A stretch of 37,276 nucleotides of DNA from DATJGF01 sp035495315 (GTDB lineage Bacteria; Verrucomicrobiota; Verrucomicrobiia; Limisphaerales; UBA8199): the NCBI GenBank assembly GCA_035495315.1, contig DATJGF010000030.1, positions 1 through 37,276 on the forward strand, written 5' to 3'. The notes below the pieces were generated by a model, which saw nothing but the letters and a program-made list of their open reading frames with translations, did no database searches and was not told the origin of the DNA. Below are positions 1-7,389 of this stretch, in pieces; the first letter of the stretch is position 1, and each line of letters begins with the position of its first letter. The position numbers and the translations under genes are program-made.

Positions 1-389
1 TCGCAAGCCAGCTTCTTTTGCGCATAGTCCCAGAACGGATTGCCTTTCGGCGTCGCTTCGGTAATTGGCAAAAACGGCGGTGGCTTGAGGTAAACCGTTG
101 CGGAGCTGATGAAGATATACTGGCGGACGCTTTCGTGAAACAGCTCGAAATCGAGTCGAATATCTGAAAGCTCGTAGCCGAGGAAGTTAATGACGATTTC
201 CGCTCTTGAGCCCTGCAGGGCACGGCGCATACCAGCCGGGTCCTTGCGGTCGGCAATGACAGCGGTCATTCCCGCCGGCACCGTGCTCCGGCCTCGGCTC
301 AAGATGTGGATTTCATGTCCTTTGGACTGAAGCCGCTCCGCGCAATCACCCGAGATATTTCCCGTGCCGCCAATGAAGAGGATTTTCAT
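1..389 (-). CDS. NAD-dependent epimerase/dehydratase family protein (partial; C-terminus beyond the window)
   Basis: The reverse strand from the ATG at 387-389 reads without a stop to the window edge, giving about 129 residues. The protein opens with MKILFIGGTGNIS, a Rossmann glycine motif of extended short-chain dehydrogenases. It continues with an ISSATVY segment and a YAQKK sequence that fits the catalytic Tyr-x3-Lys. This family acts on nucleotide sugars or related substrates with NAD(P), but the substrate cannot be read here. The start lies 2 bp after the stop of the upstream HTH-cupin regulator on the same strand, so the two are probably co-transcribed. The C-terminal substrate-binding half lies outside the window. 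Confidence 0.8.
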   Translation of the reverse strand, partial: MKILFIGGTGNISGDCAERLQSKGHEIHILSRGRSTVPAGMTAVIADRKDPAGMRRALQGSRAEIVINFLGYELSDIRLDFELFHESVRQYIFISSATVYLKPPPFLPITEATPKGNPFWDYAQKKLAC

Positions 390-391
390 CT

Positions 392-1000
392 TCAACGGTA
401 AATCACTATCAAAAAAATCACCGCTTCCGTTTTGCCGATATTCACCAGCGCATGCGGTACGTCTGCCCGGTAGCTGGCCGAGTCGCCTGTTTCCAGCTCT
501 TCGGCGTCGCCCGCCGACTCGATCCGCAGCCGGCCTTTTTGCAGCGTCAGAAATTCCCTCGTACCTTCGAAATGCGGCGAACTGCGCAGCGCTCCTCCCC
601 GCTGCAAACGCACTTCATAAAATTCGACATCCTTTTCCAGGTTCAACGGCGAAAGCGTGCGGATCCGGCAATCCTTGTCGGACCGGTAATGGTAAGCATG
701 ATCGTCTGCGCGAATGACGGTAACTGCAGAGGCGGCCCCCGGCAGTTCGAGCAACTCTCCAAGCGTGAGGCCGAAAGCGCGCGCGATACGCAGCGTCACT
801 GCCAGCGTGGGATTGGCCTGCTCACGCTCAATTTGGCTCAACATCGAACGGCTTACACCGCTGGCGGCCGCCAGCGCTTCGAGCGACCAACCCCGGGCCG
901 CCCGCAAAGCTTTAACCCGACCACCCAGATGTCGGCTGATGGCGTCGGCCGGCTCCGCGGTCGAGTCCCCTTTTTGGGCTGAAGCAGGTGGGGCTTTCAT
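392..1000 (-). CDS. XRE-family HTH transcriptional regulator with C-terminal cupin domain
   Basis: From the ATG at 998-1000 this gives 202 residues. The N-terminal third contains a helix-turn-helix (LGGRVKALRAARGWSLEALA, then SGVSRSMLSQIEREQANPTL), typical of XRE/Cro DNA-binding domains. The C-terminal half (ADDHAYHYRS to the end) is a beta-rich cupin with an HFEGTREFLTLQKGRL segment and a late VPHALVN histidine. Known relatives such as PuuR and SutR are one-component regulators that sense small ligands through the cupin. An in-frame upstream ATG at 1066 would add 22 residues, but these do not look like family sequence. The gene is divergent from tdh and may regulate tdh-kbl, its downstream epimerase, or both. 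That is inference from position. Confidence 0.85.
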   Translation of the reverse strand: MKAPPASAQKGDSTAEPADAISRHLGGRVKALRAARGWSLEALAAASGVSRSMLSQIEREQANPTLAVTLRIARAFGLTLGELLELPGAASAVTVIRADDHAYHYRSDKDCRIRTLSPLNLEKDVEFYEVRLQRGGALRSSPHFEGTREFLTLQKGRLRIESAGDAEELETGDSASYRADVPHALVNIGKTEAVIFLIVIYR

Positions 1001-1089
1001 AAAATAGGCACAGTGCGTGGAGTATCGGGCGTTCGCTCCTTCAACGCTGGCGGTTCCGCCAACCATCTCCAGTATATCGGAAAATATTC

Positions 1090-1119
1090 TTGCATAAAGG
1101 AATCGAGTGCGTCTACTTT
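1090..1119 (+). promoter_or_regulatory. Possible sigma-70-type promoter upstream of tdh
   Basis: TTGCAT at 1090-1095 and TACTTT at 1114-1119 (or overlapping TTTATA at 1117-1122) are 18 bp apart in the AT-rich gap between the divergent HTH-cupin regulator and tdh. The match is moderate, and verrucomicrobial promoter consensus is poorly known. The same gap must also hold the regulator's own promoter. Confidence 0.3.
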
Positions 1120-1163
1120 ATAGGAAATGCATCCGTTAAACTAGAAGTTTTTCCGAAAAATCT

Positions 1164-2192
1164 ATGAAAGCCTTGGTAAAAAAAGAACGGCGGCCGGGGT
1201 TATGGCTGGAAGATGTGCCCGAGCCGGAGGTCGGGATTAACGATGTGCTGATCCGCGTCGACCGCACCGGTATTTGTGGCACAGACCTCCACATCTACAA
1301 ATGGGACGATTGGGCACAACGGACCATCCCCGTGCCGATGGTCGTCGGGCACGAATTCGTCGGGGAGGTCGTGAAGGTGGGTTCGAACGTGAAGGACTTT
1401 TTTCCAGGCGAAATCGTTAGCGCCGAGGGCCACGTGGTTTGTGGCCGGTGCCGAAACTGCCTGGCTGGCCGGCGCCATTTGTGCAAAGACACGGTCGGCA
1501 TCGGCGTGAATCGACCCGGGGCTTTTGCTGAATATATTTCCGTTCCGATGACCAATGTCTGGCATCATCGGAACGGGATCGACCGGGACGTCGCGGCCAT
1601 ATTCGATCCTTTTGGCAATGCCGTGCATACGGCGCTTTCTTTTCCCGTCCTCGGTGAGGACGTCCTCATCACCGGCGCCGGACCGATTGGCATTATGGCG
1701 GCAGCCGTGGTAAAACACGCCGGCGCGCGCTTTGTGGTCGTCACCGACGTGAACGATTACCGGTTGGACCTCGCGCGGCAAATGGGCGCTACTCTGACTT
1801 TGAACGTTAAGACCGGAAAGCCCCTCAAGGACGTTGTCAAAGAGCTGGGGATGAAGGAAGGTTTCGACGTCGGGTTGGAAATGTCCGGCAACCCCGCCGC
1901 TCTGCGCGACATGATCGATCACATGTGCCATGGCGGAAAAATCGCAATGCTGGGAATCCCTTCAGAGCGGGTGCCGTTTGACTGGAATAAAGTCGTGTTC
2001 AACATGCTCACCATAAAAGGTATTTACGGCCGCGAAATGTATGAAACGTGGTACAAGATGACCGTCATGCTCGAAACCGGATTGGATCTGAAACCGGCCA
2101 TTACCCATCGATTCCATTTTACAGAGTTCGAGAAAGGCTTCGAGGTCATGATGAGCGGACGTTCCGGCAAGGTTATACTGAACTGGAAATGA
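1164..2192 (+). CDS. tdh: L-threonine 3-dehydrogenase
   Basis: This 342-residue zinc-dependent medium-chain dehydrogenase oxidises L-threonine to 2-amino-3-oxobutyrate with NAD. The catalytic zinc site is seen at Cys38 and His63-Glu64 (within GHEFVGEVV). The structural zinc site is the four cysteines at about 93, 96, 99 and 107. The Rossmann motif GAGPIGIMAA lies near residue 171. Length and order match bacterial Tdh (341-343 residues). The gene for the next enzyme, kbl, starts 145 bp downstream on the same strand, which supports the assignment over sorbitol dehydrogenase. No clear Shine-Dalgarno site precedes the ATG. Confidence 0.95.
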   Translation: MKALVKKERRPGLWLEDVPEPEVGINDVLIRVDRTGICGTDLHIYKWDDWAQRTIPVPMVVGHEFVGEVVKVGSNVKDFFPGEIVSAEGHVVCGRCRNCLAGRRHLCKDTVGIGVNRPGAFAEYISVPMTNVWHHRNGIDRDVAAIFDPFGNAVHTALSFPVLGEDVLITGAGPIGIMAAAVVKHAGARFVVVTDVNDYRLDLARQMGATLTLNVKTGKPLKDVVKELGMKEGFDVGLEMSGNPAALRDMIDHMCHGGKIAMLGIPSERVPFDWNKVVFNMLTIKGIYGREMYETWYKMTVMLETGLDLKPAITHRFHFTEFEKGFEVMMSGRSGKVILNWK

Positions 2193-2227
2193 GATCGGCG
2201 GGTGATCGAGTAAGGCGATCGCATTCT

Positions 2228-2247
2228 CCCTCTCTTCCGGGAGAGGG
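2228..2247. repeat. Small hairpin between tdh and kbl
   Basis: CCCTCTC at 2228-2234 and GAGAGGG at 2241-2247 form a perfect 7-bp stem with a 6-nt loop. There is no U-tract, so it need not terminate. It could tune the level of kbl relative to tdh, or be a remnant of a dispersed repeat. Confidence 0.5.
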
Positions 2248-2337
2248 TTGGAGTAAGGGGAAATCGTCGTGAACTTCGCCGCTCTCGCTGAGATTTCGAT
2301 CTCGGAGTTGCTACTGTTCAAATAAAAAAACGTCTTT

Positions 2338-3522
2338 ATGCAACAACGGTTTAAAAACCATCTGAAGGATCAACTCGCGTCCATTCACCAGGCTGGCACG
2401 TACAAGAACGAGCGCGTGATCATGACCCCGCAGGGGACGACGATCCGCGTCGCCGACGGCAAGCCGGTGCTGAATCTCTGTGCCAACAATTATCTTGGCC
2501 TGGCCCAGCACCCCGCCGTTAAAGCTGCTGCCAAAGAAGCCCTCGATAGTTGGGGCTACGGGCTGGCCAGTGTCCGATTCATCTGCGGAACACAGGGTGT
2601 TCATAAGCAGCTCGAGGCAAAGCTCACCGAATTTCTCCGCACCGAGGACACCATCCTGTATTCTTCCTGTTTTGACGCCAACGGCGGTTTGTTCGAGACG
2701 CTACTCGGTCAAGAAGATGCAGTGATTTCCGATGAGCTTAATCATGCCAGCATCATCGACGGCATCCGGCTCTGTAAAGCCCAGCGCTACCGCTATCGAA
2801 ACAACGATATGGCCGACCTCGAATCAAAATTGAAGGAGGGTTCGGCTGCCCGCTTCCGTTTGATTGTGACCGACGGGGTGTTTTCCATGGACGGCTATAT
2901 CGCCAATCTTTCCGGGATCTGCGATTTGGCTGATAAATATGATGCGCTCGTGATGGTCGACGATTCGCACGCGGTCGGCTTTATGGGCAAACACGGGCGC
3001 GGCACGCCCGAATACAACAACGTGCTCGGGCGGGTCGACATCCTGACCGGAACGTTGGGCAAGGCTCTCGGAGGCGCTAGCGGCGGTTACACCAGCGGCC
3101 GAAAGGAAATCGTCGAACTCTTGCGGCAACGTTCCCGGCCGTACTTGTTTTCCAACACCCTGGCGCCGGCAATTGCCGGCGCCTCCCTCAAAGTCCTCGA
3201 GTTGCTCTCCGCTTCGACCGAACTGCGGGATCGGCTCGAAGCCAACACCAAATTATTTCGGGAAGGGATGGCCAAGCTCGGTTTTAACATCCTGCCTGGC
3301 ACGCACCCGATTGTGCCGGTCATGCTTGGGGATGCCGCCCTGGCTGCCACGGTAGCCGATGACATGCTTGCGAAGGGAGTTTACGTGATCGGGTTCTCCT
3401 ATCCGGTCGTGCCGCTAGGCAAAGCCCGCATCCGCACCCAGATCTCAGCCGCGCATACCGAAAAAGACCTCGCCTTCGCGATCGATAAGTTTGGCGAAGT
3501 GAAGCGCGAGCTGGGTTTGTAG
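2338..3522 (+). CDS. kbl: Glycine C-acetyltransferase (2-amino-3-ketobutyrate CoA ligase)
   Basis: This 394-residue PLP enzyme of the alpha-oxoamine synthase family cleaves 2-amino-3-oxobutyrate with CoA to glycine and acetyl-CoA, the second step after Tdh. The PLP-binding lysine is at about residue 242 in TGTLGKALGGASGG. Asp208 and His211 lie in VDDSHAVGFMG, and SDELNHASIIDG lies near residue 131. Length and motifs match bacterial Kbl rather than 8-amino-7-oxononanoate synthase, and adjacency to tdh settles the choice. The ATG follows an A-rich stretch without a Shine-Dalgarno site. Confidence 0.95.
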   Translation: MQQRFKNHLKDQLASIHQAGTYKNERVIMTPQGTTIRVADGKPVLNLCANNYLGLAQHPAVKAAAKEALDSWGYGLASVRFICGTQGVHKQLEAKLTEFLRTEDTILYSSCFDANGGLFETLLGQEDAVISDELNHASIIDGIRLCKAQRYRYRNNDMADLESKLKEGSAARFRLIVTDGVFSMDGYIANLSGICDLADKYDALVMVDDSHAVGFMGKHGRGTPEYNNVLGRVDILTGTLGKALGGASGGYTSGRKEIVELLRQRSRPYLFSNTLAPAIAGASLKVLELLSASTELRDRLEANTKLFREGMAKLGFNILPGTHPIVPVMLGDAALAATVADDMLAKGVYVIGFSYPVVPLGKARIRTQISAAHTEKDLAFAIDKFGEVKRELGL

Positions 3523-3589
3523 CGCGAGAAAAGAGAACGTGTCGGGCTTGATATGGGAAGCCGCTTATGCGAGTATGGCTAACCATATT

Positions 3590-3835
3590 ATGAAGACGAC
3601 CATTCAAATCGCCGACGACCTTTTTAAGCGTGCCCAGCGCGTTGCCCGGGAAGAAAAAACCACTTTTCGTTCGCTGACGGAACAGGGCCTGCGGCTGGTG
3701 TTGCAGCAGAAGCGGGAAAAGCCACGGAAGCTCCCGCCATTGGTCACGGTGCGTGGTCGAGGCCTGACCCACGAGTTCAAGAACGCTTCTTGGGCCAGGA
3801 TCCGTAACGAAATCTACCAGGAACGCGGCGCGTGA
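3590..3835 (+). CDS. VapB-like antitoxin
   Basis: The 81-residue product starts MKTTIQIADDLFKRAQRVA and continues into SLTEQGLRLVLQQKR. This fits a ribbon-helix-helix or VapB-type DNA-binding N-terminus followed by a helix. The C-terminal part is short, basic and aromatic, as expected for a toxin-neutralising tail. An upstream in-frame start at 3539 would add 17 residues unrelated to the family, so 3590 is preferred. The stop overlaps the GTG start of the PIN-domain gene (GTGA), the usual layout of a type II toxin-antitoxin operon. In such pairs the antitoxin represses its own promoter, but no operator was identified. Confidence 0.8.
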   Translation: MKTTIQIADDLFKRAQRVAREEKTTFRSLTEQGLRLVLQQKREKPRKLPPLVTVRGRGLTHEFKNASWARIRNEIYQERGA

Positions 3836-4269
3836 TCGCCGTGGACACCAACCTGCTGGTTTATGGGCATCGCGAAGACAGCGACTTTCACGCGGCGGCC
3901 AAAGAGTCTCTCGAATCGCTACGTCATCAGCCGGCGACGTGGGCCGTTCCGTGGCCTTGCATCCACGAGTTTATCGCCATCGTCACGCATCCGCGGATAT
4001 ACGAACCACCCTCCAGCCTGGTTGAGGCCTTGGGTTTTGTCCAGGCGTTGCTGGCGTCACCGCAACTGCATTTGCTGGCGGAAAGCACCGGCTATTTCGA
4101 AAGGCTGCAGGCCCTTGCCACAGCGGCCAAGGTGAAAGGTCCGCGAATTCACGACGCCCGGATTGCCGCCCTCTGCCTTCACCACGGAGTCAGTGAATTA
4201 TGGTCGGCGGACCGCGATTTTTCTGCGTTTCCCCAACTCCGGGTGCGCAACCCACTGGTGAGTAGGTGA
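3832..4269 (+). CDS. VapC-like PIN-domain ribonuclease toxin
   Basis: This 145-residue PIN-domain protein starts with GTG and overlaps the antitoxin stop by 4 bp. The acidic metal-binding residues expected of PIN nucleases are visible: Asp5 in AVDTNLLVYGH, Glu near residue 44 in CIHEFIAIV, Asp near 106 in IHDARIAAL, and Asp near 125 in WSADRDFSAFP. VapC toxins cut tRNA or rRNA and stop growth when the antitoxin is lost. All acidic positions are present, so it is probably active. The target RNA cannot be predicted. Confidence 0.85.
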   Translation: MIAVDTNLLVYGHREDSDFHAAAKESLESLRHQPATWAVPWPCIHEFIAIVTHPRIYEPPSSLVEALGFVQALLASPQLHLLAESTGYFERLQALATAAKVKGPRIHDARIAALCLHHGVSELWSADRDFSAFPQLRVRNPLVSR

Positions 4270-4352
4270 AAATGGCATGGGCTTGGCGTGGCAACCAAAC
4301 GACGCGGAACCAAACGCGCAGAGCGCGGTGACGGCGGAGAAAATCAAGTTCG

Positions 4353-4380
4353 GAACGGGACGCCAAAAAGGGCCCCGTCC
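4353..4380. terminator. Possible weak bidirectional terminator between vapC and the exported-protein gene
   Basis: ACGGG at 4355-4359 can pair with CCCGT at 4374-4378, with an imperfect inner stem around an A-rich loop. It lies between two convergent genes and is followed by an AT-rich run. The stem is imperfect and there is no clear U-tract. Confidence 0.3.
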
Positions 4381-4408
4381 TCCTTAATTAAAATTCGGCG
4401 CAGCTAGG

Positions 4409-5188
4409 TTATTTTTGTTCCGCAACGTAGCTGAGCTCGGGGCGATATCGCAGGGCCTCGGTCGTGACGCGGCGAAATGTCTTGCGGAGGGTGGCTAGAA
4501 TCGCGGCCCCTTGTTCCTTGCCGTAGGCTTCTTCCATCATCGCGTCCAGGCTCTTCTCTGTGGGAGGTTGAAACGCAGCCCAGTTGGCGCGGTCTCCGAC
4601 GAGAACGAAATGTGGCGAATCGCCGCCATTGAGCAGTTGATACCAACGGTTGGCGCCGGCCATAGGGTAATTGGTTTTCTTGATGCCCTCGCTTACCTTC
4701 TTCACCCCTTCAACAAAGTCATTGACCCCATCGGGTGCGAGCAGAAAGTGTGTCACCGAAGCAAGGGGCGCGGCTTCGGAGGAAGGAGCCGATACAGTCA
4801 AGTCGCTGCGCAACAGGTAATAGCTCTGCATCTCAGACTCCAATGTGTGCCCCATTTTGGCAATCGCGTCGACGCCGTCCTCTTCAACAAACTTGGTACG
4901 GCCGTCCAGGTCGCTCCATTTGTGTCCGAACGTGCCGACGACGTAAGAGCCAGTGTTTTCGCCGGTGACGATCTCCCAGGTATACCATGACCAGGCGTCG
5001 TTATGCTGCCGGTGCCACATCATGTGTTTTTTTCGGCCCTCCTCGTACTGGCGAGTCATCCCCGGCTTGACCTTGTTGATATGAATCTCGACCAGACTTG
5101 CCTGTGAAGCTGCCGAAGACTGCTGCGCAACGACGTTGTGACCCGCTAGAACTCCCGCCACTATCAAGGTAATAGATTGCAACCGCAT
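4409..5188 (-). CDS. Exported protein of unknown function
   Basis: The 259-residue product begins with a likely Sec signal peptide (MRLQSITLIVAGVLAGHNVVAQ), with cleavage probably after the AQ. The mature part seems to have two related halves. The first opens LVEIHINKVKPGMTRQYEEG and the second opens LASVTHFLLAPDGVNDFVEG. Each has a beta strand, then a helix, then aromatic-rich strands, which is reminiscent of tandem ferredoxin-like dimeric alpha-beta barrel domains. No catalytic motif was recognised and the fold guess is inference. It is convergent with vapC, with a divergent gap of about 380 bp to the DNA ligase gene. It is probably transcribed alone. Confidence 0.7.
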   Translation of the reverse strand: MRLQSITLIVAGVLAGHNVVAQQSSAASQASLVEIHINKVKPGMTRQYEEGRKKHMMWHRQHNDAWSWYTWEIVTGENTGSYVVGTFGHKWSDLDGRTKFVEEDGVDAIAKMGHTLESEMQSYYLLRSDLTVSAPSSEAAPLASVTHFLLAPDGVNDFVEGVKKVSEGIKKTNYPMAGANRWYQLLNGGDSPHFVLVGDRANWAAFQPPTEKSLDAMMEEAYGKEQGAAILATLRKTFRRVTTEALRYRPELSYVAEQK

Positions 5189-5564
5189 ACGTTTTCCTCC
5201 GATTCAACAGACCCGAGCTTGATACGGCCTCCAGAAAGGCCACCTGTGGAAGTGCTGATCAGTAAGACGATGGACAGGACACGAGTACTGGCCACTGACA
5301 GCAAGAACTGCCTGTTGCTCGGGTTCAATGAGAATGAACGCTTCGTAACAGAGGCACTGGTAAGTGTCAAATCTTATTGAGTCGCTTGTGCCCTCCTGCC
5401 CGATTCGGCCGCGAGAGCGGTTGGGTTGAACCTGGCATCTTGTGAATAAAATTCCTCCGTAGCCCCGTTGCGGATTAGTGCCAGATTGACGAGGAGCGTT
5501 GGTCGACTGTTTTTGGTTGTCGCGAACCGTGAACGGGACACCGGCACGCCACGAGGAGTTGTGT
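5189..5564. other. Gene-free divergent intergenic region
   Basis: These 376 bp separate the divergent exported-protein and DNA ligase genes and must hold both promoters. Short open frames here lack start context or homology. No RNA gene or repeat was recognised. AGGAG just upstream of the ATG at 5565 is the ligase ribosome-binding site. Confidence 0.5.
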
Positions 5565-6599
5565 ATGACTTTGCCGATTAAATCCCCGTATGCCCCGATG
5601 GACGCGCTGCTGACTCAGGAAATACCGCTTGGGGAGAAATGGGAGTACGAGCCGAAGTGGGACGGGTTTCGTTGCCTGGTATTTCGGGAAGGCAAGGAGC
5701 TCAAACTGCAATCGAAATCCGGTCAACCGCTGACGCGCTATTTTCCCGAGCTGGCCTCGGAATTCCTGCAACTCGAGGCCGATCGGTTCGTTTTGGACGG
5801 CGAGATTGCTATCCCGCTGGGGACACACTTCTCCTTTGATGATCTGTTGCAGCGGATTCATCCGGCGGCGAGCCGGGTTCAAAAACTGGCGCGGGATCAT
5901 CCGGCTGTGTTCATTGCCTTCGACCTGCTGGTCGCGGCAGGCGGTCAGTCGCTGGTTGACAAGCCTCTGGAAGAGCGCCGCAGGCGCCTCGAGCAATTCG
6001 CCCGCGAGTACTTGCGCGGCAGGAAACGCATTCGGCTTTCGCCGGCAACGACTGATTTGCGCACTGCGCGGAAATGGTTCGACACCGTCGGTTCAGACCT
6101 TGATGGCATCATCGGCAAACGCCTCGACCTCGCTTATCAGCCGGGACTGCGCACGGGCATGGTAAAAGTCAAGCACACGCGAACCGCCGATTGTGTTGTC
6201 GGTGGTTTCCGTTATGCCACGAAACAAAAGGTGATTGGGTCGCTATTGTTGGGCCTCTATGATGAAGCCGGTTTACTGAATCATGTCGGCTTTTGTTCCG
6301 GATTGACCGCCGCCGATCGCAAAACGTTGAAGCAAAAACTCGAACCGCTGATTCGGCCTCCCGGGTTCACCGGTCATGCGCCGGGCGGGCTGAGCCGCTG
6401 GAGCACAAAGCGGTCAATGGAGTGGCAGCCTCTCAGAGCCGAATTGGTGGTCGAAGTCAGCTACGACCACTTCACCGGCGGCCGCTTTCGCCACGGCACC
6501 AAATTGATCCGCTGGCGCCCGGACAAAGCACCGCAACAGTGTCGAATGGACCAGGTTGCGCCAACTGGAAAAGGGGCGTGGGCATTGCTGGCCTCGTAG
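5565..6599 (+). CDS. ATP-dependent DNA ligase (LigC/LigD-ligase-domain type)
   Basis: From the ATG at 5565, preceded by AGGAG about 7 nt upstream, this gives 344 residues. Nucleotidyltransferase motifs appear in order: KWDGFR with the adenylated Lys31, LDGEIAI near residue 78, FIAFDLL near 118, DGIIGKR near 180, and MVKVKHTRTADCVVGG near 205. A C-terminal OB-fold follows. This is a minimal ligase without the polymerase or nuclease domains of full LigD, like mycobacterial LigC. Such enzymes seal breaks in excision repair or end joining. No Ku or primase gene is in the window. An earlier in-frame start at 5499 looks spurious. The TAG stop abuts the hairpin array at 6600. Confidence 0.92.
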   Translation: MTLPIKSPYAPMDALLTQEIPLGEKWEYEPKWDGFRCLVFREGKELKLQSKSGQPLTRYFPELASEFLQLEADRFVLDGEIAIPLGTHFSFDDLLQRIHPAASRVQKLARDHPAVFIAFDLLVAAGGQSLVDKPLEERRRRLEQFAREYLRGRKRIRLSPATTDLRTARKWFDTVGSDLDGIIGKRLDLAYQPGLRTGMVKVKHTRTADCVVGGFRYATKQKVIGSLLLGLYDEAGLLNHVGFCSGLTAADRKTLKQKLEPLIRPPGFTGHAPGGLSRWSTKRSMEWQPLRAELVVEVSYDHFTGGRFRHGTKLIRWRPDKAPQQCRMDQVAPTGKGAWALLAS

Positions 6600-6741
6600 C
6601 GGCAGGCGTCTCGCCTGCCGTATCGGGCGGCGTCCCGCCGTCCGGATAAAAAGGCCGGAGAGATTGAATTGTCGAGGACGCTCCGATCCACCGATCCACC
6701 GGGCAGGATGCCCGGTTCTACGTCAGGCGGGACGCCTGACG
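6600..6741. repeat. Array of four hairpins filling the gap between two convergent genes
   Basis: Four palindromes with 3-nt loops occupy this gap. They are 6600-6620 (9-bp stem, loop TCT), 6624-6644 (9-bp stem with one mismatch, loop TCC), 6698-6716 (8-bp stem, loop GGA) and 6721-6741 (9-bp stem, loop GGA). Stem sequences differ but the architecture is the same, and the outer borders read GTAG-C and G-CTAC. The gap holds nothing else recognisable. It probably acts as a bidirectional terminator for the ligase gene and the respiratory operon. Confidence 0.8.
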
Positions 6742-7389
6742 CTACGGCGTTTCCGGGACGCCTTTCAATAGGTCGGGTGTGAAGTAGCCGGAGTGGTCTT
6801 TGATTTCCTCGCGAACCTTCAGCACCTGCTCTGGAGTGACCGCGCTGGCATTCTTGCCAAAGGTCTTTCGAACGTAAGAGATAATCGCGGCAATGCTTTC
6901 GGACTTCTGTTTCTCGTCGCCGGGCATGGCATCGCCAATGGCGAGCATCGTGCCAGTGTTGTAAACGGTTCCCTTGACTTCGATCGGACCCTGCAGGCCT
7001 TTGGAAACGATCCGGATAATACGCGCGGGCCCTGGCGCCAAAACCCATTCCGAACCATCCAAGGGCGGGCAACCATTGGCCGGATTACCGATACCGTTTT
7101 CCATATGGCAGACCGCACAATTCGCCGAATAAAGCTGTTTGCCGCGCAGGATTAACTCGTCCGCGCCACTGAGGACAGGCTGGAATTTTGCAACTTCCTG
7201 AATCGAGGTGAAGGGGATGTAGACGTTTTGATCAAACCAGCCGCTGCGTTGATCAAAATAGACCATCGCCCAATAGAGCAGTAGAAAAAGCAAGAGAATC
7301 AGCCAAACCGGCACTGGCCTGCGTCCCGCGCGCGGCTCCGGCAGATCGGCCGCCGCGATTGTCGGAATTTGCGTTGACGGCAAGCTCAT
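6742..7389 (-). CDS. Membrane-anchored monoheme cytochrome c (CcoP-like)
   Basis: The 215-residue product has one membrane helix at about residues 27-44 (VPVWLILLLFLLLYWAMVYF) and a periplasmic class I cytochrome c domain with one heme site, CAVCH at 91-95. Met148 or Met155 (TMLAIGDAMPGD) is a likely axial ligand. True CcoP has two heme c domains, so this is shorter and single-heme. The ATG overlaps the stop of the CcoO-like gene by 4 bp, so the two are translationally coupled. It is the last gene of the long respiratory operon, and its TAG stop lies in the border of the hairpin array. It probably passes electrons to or from the CcoO-like cytochrome, though partners are inferred from position. 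Confidence 0.85.
   Translation of the reverse strand: MSLPSTQIPTIAAADLPEPRAGRRPVPVWLILLLFLLLYWAMVYFDQRSGWFDQNVYIPFTSIQEVAKFQPVLSGADELILRGKQLYSANCAVCHMENGIGNPANGCPPLDGSEWVLAPGPARIIRIVSKGLQGPIEVKGTVYNTGTMLAIGDAMPGDEKQKSESIAAIISYVRKTFGKNASAVTPEQVLKVREEIKDHSGYFTPDLLKGVPETP

Noticed and set aside
5177..5380. Plus-strand open frame of 67 codons in the divergent gap
   Set aside because: It overlaps the 5' end of the exported-protein gene, has no ribosome-binding site or family pattern, and occupies the space where two promoters are expected.
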